A DNA stretch of 64,000 bases from Moringa oleifera (Eukaryota; Streptophyta; Magnoliopsida; Brassicales; Moringaceae): NCBI GenBank assembly GCA_021397835.1, contig JAJFZO010000731.1:496001-560000 (forward strand). Reading direction: 5' to 3'. Of this stretch, positions 60,431-64,000 are shown piece by piece. The stretch's first letter is position 1, and each line of letters begins with the position of its first letter. Both the position numbers and the translations under genes were made by a program. The notes beneath the pieces were generated by a model that had not been told where the DNA came from, searched no databases, and saw only the letters and a list, made by a program, of their open reading frames with translations.

Positions 60431-61500
60431 AAAAGGCCTCTATATTAAAGAATCCAATGAATCAATCATCAGAATGTAGTTGGCAGCTAAAAGTTTCACT
60501 TTATTACCTTTTTCACCCCAATTAATGTCATAAATATGCCTTTAACTTAAGCAATCTGTAATGCCATTTTTTATGCACCCCAAAATTTTGTTAAAGATCA
60601 TAAATTTGTGAACTTCCTTGGATTTGAATGAATGTATCACTTTCAAGGCCGTAAGAAAAGCTTGAGCGGCCACTGCCATGTCTTCCCATGTTGCTTGGTG
60701 GTGGATCCCATTTCTTCTCTTTTTTTTTTTTTAAATTTTAAATATCTCTTTAAAGTTTTCTTAATAAATGAAAGTATGTAGCATCTTCATCTTCATTATC
60801 TCTTTTTTCTTTTAAAGTACTATATTCTTTTTTATCATATTTTTCTCTTTTAAATAAGTATCTTCTTCATCATCCCTTTTTCTTTTTAAATTAATATCTT
60901 CTTCTTCATCATTATTCTTTTCTTTGGACTAGTCAATAACAGCACCAACCCCTTATTTTTCTTTGTTCAAATTTTGTGCGAATCAATTAAGCACAAGAAA
61001 GACAAAAGAACACCCATTTTCTAATTATTGTTGTTTGCCAAAAAAAAAAAAAAGAAAATTATGATAGTAAAAAGATGGAAAAAGAAAAGTGACGAGTTCT
61101 TTTTTTTTCTTTTTTTATTATTATCAGTGAACTATAACAATAATTCTAACTTCAATTTTTGTTTAAAGGCTCAAATTCATAATTAATTTCATAAGTTTTT
61201 CTTTTGATTAACTTGATTTGAGTTTTCAATATTTTAAATTCAATAAAAAAATTTAATGCTTGAGGCTGTATCAAAATGTAGAGAAAAAAAGAAAGAAGGA
61301 ATAAATAAAATTACCTTCAATATTAATATTGCTTTTTGACCGCATTAAGTGTGCAAGGAGATTTTCGTGATTTTTTTTACTTTGAATTTTATAATGTTAT
61401 TTTTAAATATTAAATCTTTATTTATTATTAAAAATAAATATAAACATTTTAAAAGATTTTTACTTTAAAAAAATGAGAGAAGGACTAATAAGTCTTTTCC
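60431..61500. other. AT-rich spacer upstream of RBL
   Basis: Low complexity with T-rich tracts, for example around 60718-60732. No gene seen. Confidence 0.55.
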
Positions 61501-61504
61501 CTAT

Positions 61505-61829
61505 CTTATAGGCCATCAAACGCACTGACTCTGCGTCTCCCAAAGGGAAAGAAACACTGTAACACCGGGCGCGTTTTGGGTGGAGGAGTTTAACACAGCT
61601 ACAAAGCCCGCGTGCCTTTCAGGCCCTTAACACCCAAGCTCCCCCACGGCTCTCAGCCTCTTTCTCTGTCTCGGGTCTCTGGCGCTGCTTGGGTTTTTCT
61701 TTTTTTCTTTTTTGGCAATTCCTTCTTCTTGGCGGAATTCGGGTCAGCTTAGAATTGCCTCCAATTCGCTTCTTTTTCCTCTCTGTTTTCATACGGAATA
61801 AGCCCTGGTATCGCTGGACAGCGAATAAT
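61505..61829 (+). promoter_or_regulatory. RBL: Probable RBL promoter and 5' UTR
   Basis: Sharp rise in GC content (CGGGCGCGTTTTGGG, AAGCCCGCGTGCC) after the AT-rich spacer, then a TC-rich stretch (CTCTTTCTCTGTCTC) typical of plant 5' UTRs. The ATG follows at 61830. No clear TATA box. The exact start is not resolvable. Confidence 0.6.
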
Positions 61830-64000
61830 ATGAATGCCTCGATTATTGGTCAGCTCCTCTCACTCTCTTCTGTTCTTGCTTTCTCGTTTTGTGGTTTTTT
61901 CTCCAATCTAGTTTTGGTTTCAAATATTGATATTGATACTGCGTATTCTATGTAAGATCCGTTGCAAGGGGATTTCCCGGAAGTGATAGAGGAGTATTTG
62001 GAGCATGGGGTCATGAAATGCGTCGCCTTTAATCGTCGTGGTACCCTTCTTGCTGGTAATACTCTCTCCCTACTACTATTTTTTTTTTTTGTAGGTTGTT
62101 CTTTTAAGTTCCTCGTTTTTGCTTGTTTGTCCCTTTTTTATTTTCCCTGTTGTATTCTGCGACTTTGAACAAAGAGTTGCTATTTTGGCAATGCAGCTTT
62201 CATGGGTTTCCTAAGAAAGGGAGATTTCCTTTTCCTTTGAAAGTGTTCCGCATATTAAGAGAATACATCTTTGCAGTGAAAGAATGTGGAACCCTTTCTT
62301 AATGGTTTTTTGAGACTTTTAAAAAATTTAATATGAAGGACGAGCAAGTTTTAAGAAAAGATTTTCTTATAAGAAAAAATTATGAATTTCTGGTTTCATC
62401 CTTAAAGTGATAACTTATTAAATGTGCATTAGATATTGATCAAACAAATACATCTCTGCAGTGAAAGAATGTGGAACCTTTATGGTTTTGAAACTTTTAA
62501 AAATTATAATAGAAGTGCTGAGCAAGTTTCAAGAACAGAATTCTTTATAAAAAAATTATGACCTGAAATTTTAGATTTCAGGTTTCATCCTTAAAACTAT
62601 AACTTATTAAATGTGCATTGAATATGTCAAAATAGAGCAATTTCTATGGGGAAGTTACAGGAGCTTTTCAGAAGTCTTTGTTTGCTCATTCTTATACTCT
62701 GCTTTGCTATTCTCTACCAGCTGGGTGCTCTGATGGAAGTTGCATTATCTGGGATTTTGAAACCAGGGGAATTGCAAAGGAGCTTCGGGATAAGGATTGT
62801 GTTGCTGCTATAACAAGTGTCTGCTGGTCAAAGTATGGCCATCGGATTCTTGTATCTGCTGCTGACAAGTCATTGACACTTTGGGATGTCCTAAATGGGG
62901 AGAAGATTATGCGCACAATTCTCCAGCAAACCCCTCTACAGGCTCGTCTACATCCTGGTTCCTCTACTCCGTCTTTTTGTCTAGTCTGTCCTCTTTCATC
63001 TGCTCCCATGATTATTGACTTAAATGCAGGAAGCACAACTGCACTTCCAGTTGCACTTCCTGACATGGCCAGTGCACCTTTGCCTCCATCACGCAACAAA
63101 TACTCAGATGGAACCCCTCCTTTCTCTCCTGCTGCTGCATGCTTTAACAAATATGGGGATCTGATTTATGTGGGGAACTCCAAGGGGGAGATACTCATAA
63201 TAGATTACAAAAGTATTAAGGTGCGTGCTATAGTTCCCATTTCTGGGGCAGTGGTTGTTAAGAACATAGTCTTCAGCAGGAATGGGCAATATCTTCTCAC
63301 AAATTCAAATGATCGGACAATCAGGGTCTATGAAAATCTTCTGCCTTTGAGAGACGGAGCTAGTACCCTTAATGACCTAAACCAGACTACCAATGATCTT
63401 GATGGTGTTGAGAAAATGAAGGCCATCGGATCAAAGTGCTTAGCACTTTTCCGGGAGTTTCAAGATTCCATCACCAAGATGCATTGGAAGGCACCTTGTT
63501 TTAGTGGTGATGGTGAGTGGGTAATTGGGGGTTCAGCAAGCAAAGGAGAGCACAAGATCTACATATGGGATAGGGCTGGGCATCTTGTGAAAATCCTTGA
63601 GGGTCCAAAGGAAGCGTTGATTGATCTTGCATGGCATCCTATTCACCCCATTATTGTCTCTGTTTCCTTGACTGGCTTAGTTTATATATGGGCTAAAGAT
63701 TATACTGAGAACTGGAGTGCTTTTGCTCCAGATTTTAAGGAGCTTGAGGAAAATGAGGAGTATGTGGAACAAGAAGATGAATTCGATTTGATGCCCGAAA
63801 CTGAAAAGGTTGAAAAAAAGTAGACCATTTGTGTTCATGCATTATTATTTGTTTTCATTTATGTTCCTGAAATGTAAGCATGCTTTTTAGGTTAAAGAAT
63901 CAGAAGTTAATGAAGATGATGATGTTGACATAGTGACAATGGAGAAGGATGCTTTCAGTGATTCAGATATGTCACAGGAAGAGCTCTGCTTTTTGCCTGC
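61830..64000 (+). CDS. RBL: RBL: RbBP5-like WD40 subunit of COMPASS-like H3K4 methyltransferase (5' part)
   Basis: Exons: 61830-61848, 61957-62055, 62721-63808 and 63891 to beyond the window end; all junctions are GT-AG. The ATG gives MNASII then DPLQGDFPEVIEEYLEHG. WD40 repeats follow: SDGSCIIWDFETRG (about residues 43-56), ADKSLTLWDVLNGE, NSKGEILIIDYKS, SNDRTIRVYENLL and TGLVYIWAKDYTEN. After the propeller comes an acidic segment (ELEENEEYVEQEDEFDLMPE), continued in exon 4 by AFSDSDMSQEELCFLP. This matches the plant RbBP5 homologue, the scaffold that with WDR5 and ASH2 activates ATX-type methyltransferases in the nucleus. The donor of exon 3 (AAG|GTTGAA) is weak; read-through meets a TAG at 63821. 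About 438 residues are visible. Confidence 0.95.
62262..62630 (+). repeat. RBL: Tandem duplication in RBL intron 2, two units of about 185 bp
   Basis: Units start at 62262 and 62447, each with AATACATCT.TGCAGTGAAAG and GTGGAACC, ending in AACTTATTAAATGTGCATT. The intron's last 80 bases, after the repeat, are the part copied to 20790-20876 and 22773-22850. Confidence 0.9.

Noticed and set aside
62707..63150. Antisense open frame of 147 codons over RBL
   Set aside because: It lies opposite the well-supported WD40 coding exon and has no domain of its own.
1..64000. tRNA, rRNA and CRISPR features
   Set aside because: No cloverleaf with A/B boxes, no rRNA core sequence and no spaced direct-repeat array was found by reading; a covariance-model scan would be needed for a firm negative.

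Overview
The window is plant nuclear DNA, most likely from a eudicot. Genes carry GT-AG introns, some several kilobases long. The spacers are very AT-rich, and copia, LINE and DNA-transposon remains are abundant. The species cannot be named from the sequence. I see no bacterial features, CRISPR array, rRNA or tRNA gene.

Three host genes look real. (1) A HARBI1/ALP1-type domesticated transposase gene lies on + (coding exons 36386-37745). (2) A homologue of HISTONE DEACETYLATION COMPLEX 1 (HDC1, Rxt3-like) lies on - (coding 53628 down to 38612). It has eleven coding exons, including an 8-nt microexon at 50526-50533, plus a 5' UTR exon near 54.2 kb. (3) The 5' part of a homologue of RBL, the plant RbBP5-like WD40 subunit of COMPASS-like H3K4 methyltransferases, lies on + (61830 to beyond the window end). 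The HARBI1-like gene and HDC1 converge. HDC1 and RBL diverge across about 7.4 kb of AT-rich spacer. HDC1 and RBL act on histones, and the ALP1 family is tied to Polycomb in Arabidopsis, so the cluster is thematically chromatin-related; I treat this as possible coincidence.

The left part (about 1-36 kb) is a repeat-rich graveyard. Between roughly 5 and 25 kb it carries short, broken pieces of at least seven host genes: HDC1, the RNA polymerase II second subunit (NRPB2), signal peptidase SEC11, YIF1, acetyl-CoA carboxylase, RBL (twice) and a plant prolyl-oligopeptidase-like protein. All are on the minus strand, separated by tens to thousands of bases, with frameshifts and stops. Two of the parent genes (HDC1, RBL) lie in the same window about 40 kb away, and those copies keep intron sequence, so they arose at DNA level. 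A ninth host-gene remnant, a CNOT11-like fragment on +, lies directly upstream of the HARBI1-like gene.

Mobile elements: two copia fragments (3.07-4.86 kb and 28.99-32.11 kb, both -) that share an odd RT-before-gag order; two LINE copies in tail-to-tail inverted orientation (11.15-17.1 kb) around a degenerate telomere-like core; a non-autonomous Mutator-like element with long TIRs and an exact 9-bp target duplication (26182-27183); a LINE 3' piece inside an HDC1 intron (about 41.3-42.25 kb); and CACTA-like termini. Simple-sequence oddities include a 66-base G run (35626-35691) and a 600-bp degenerate triplet array (7036-7640).
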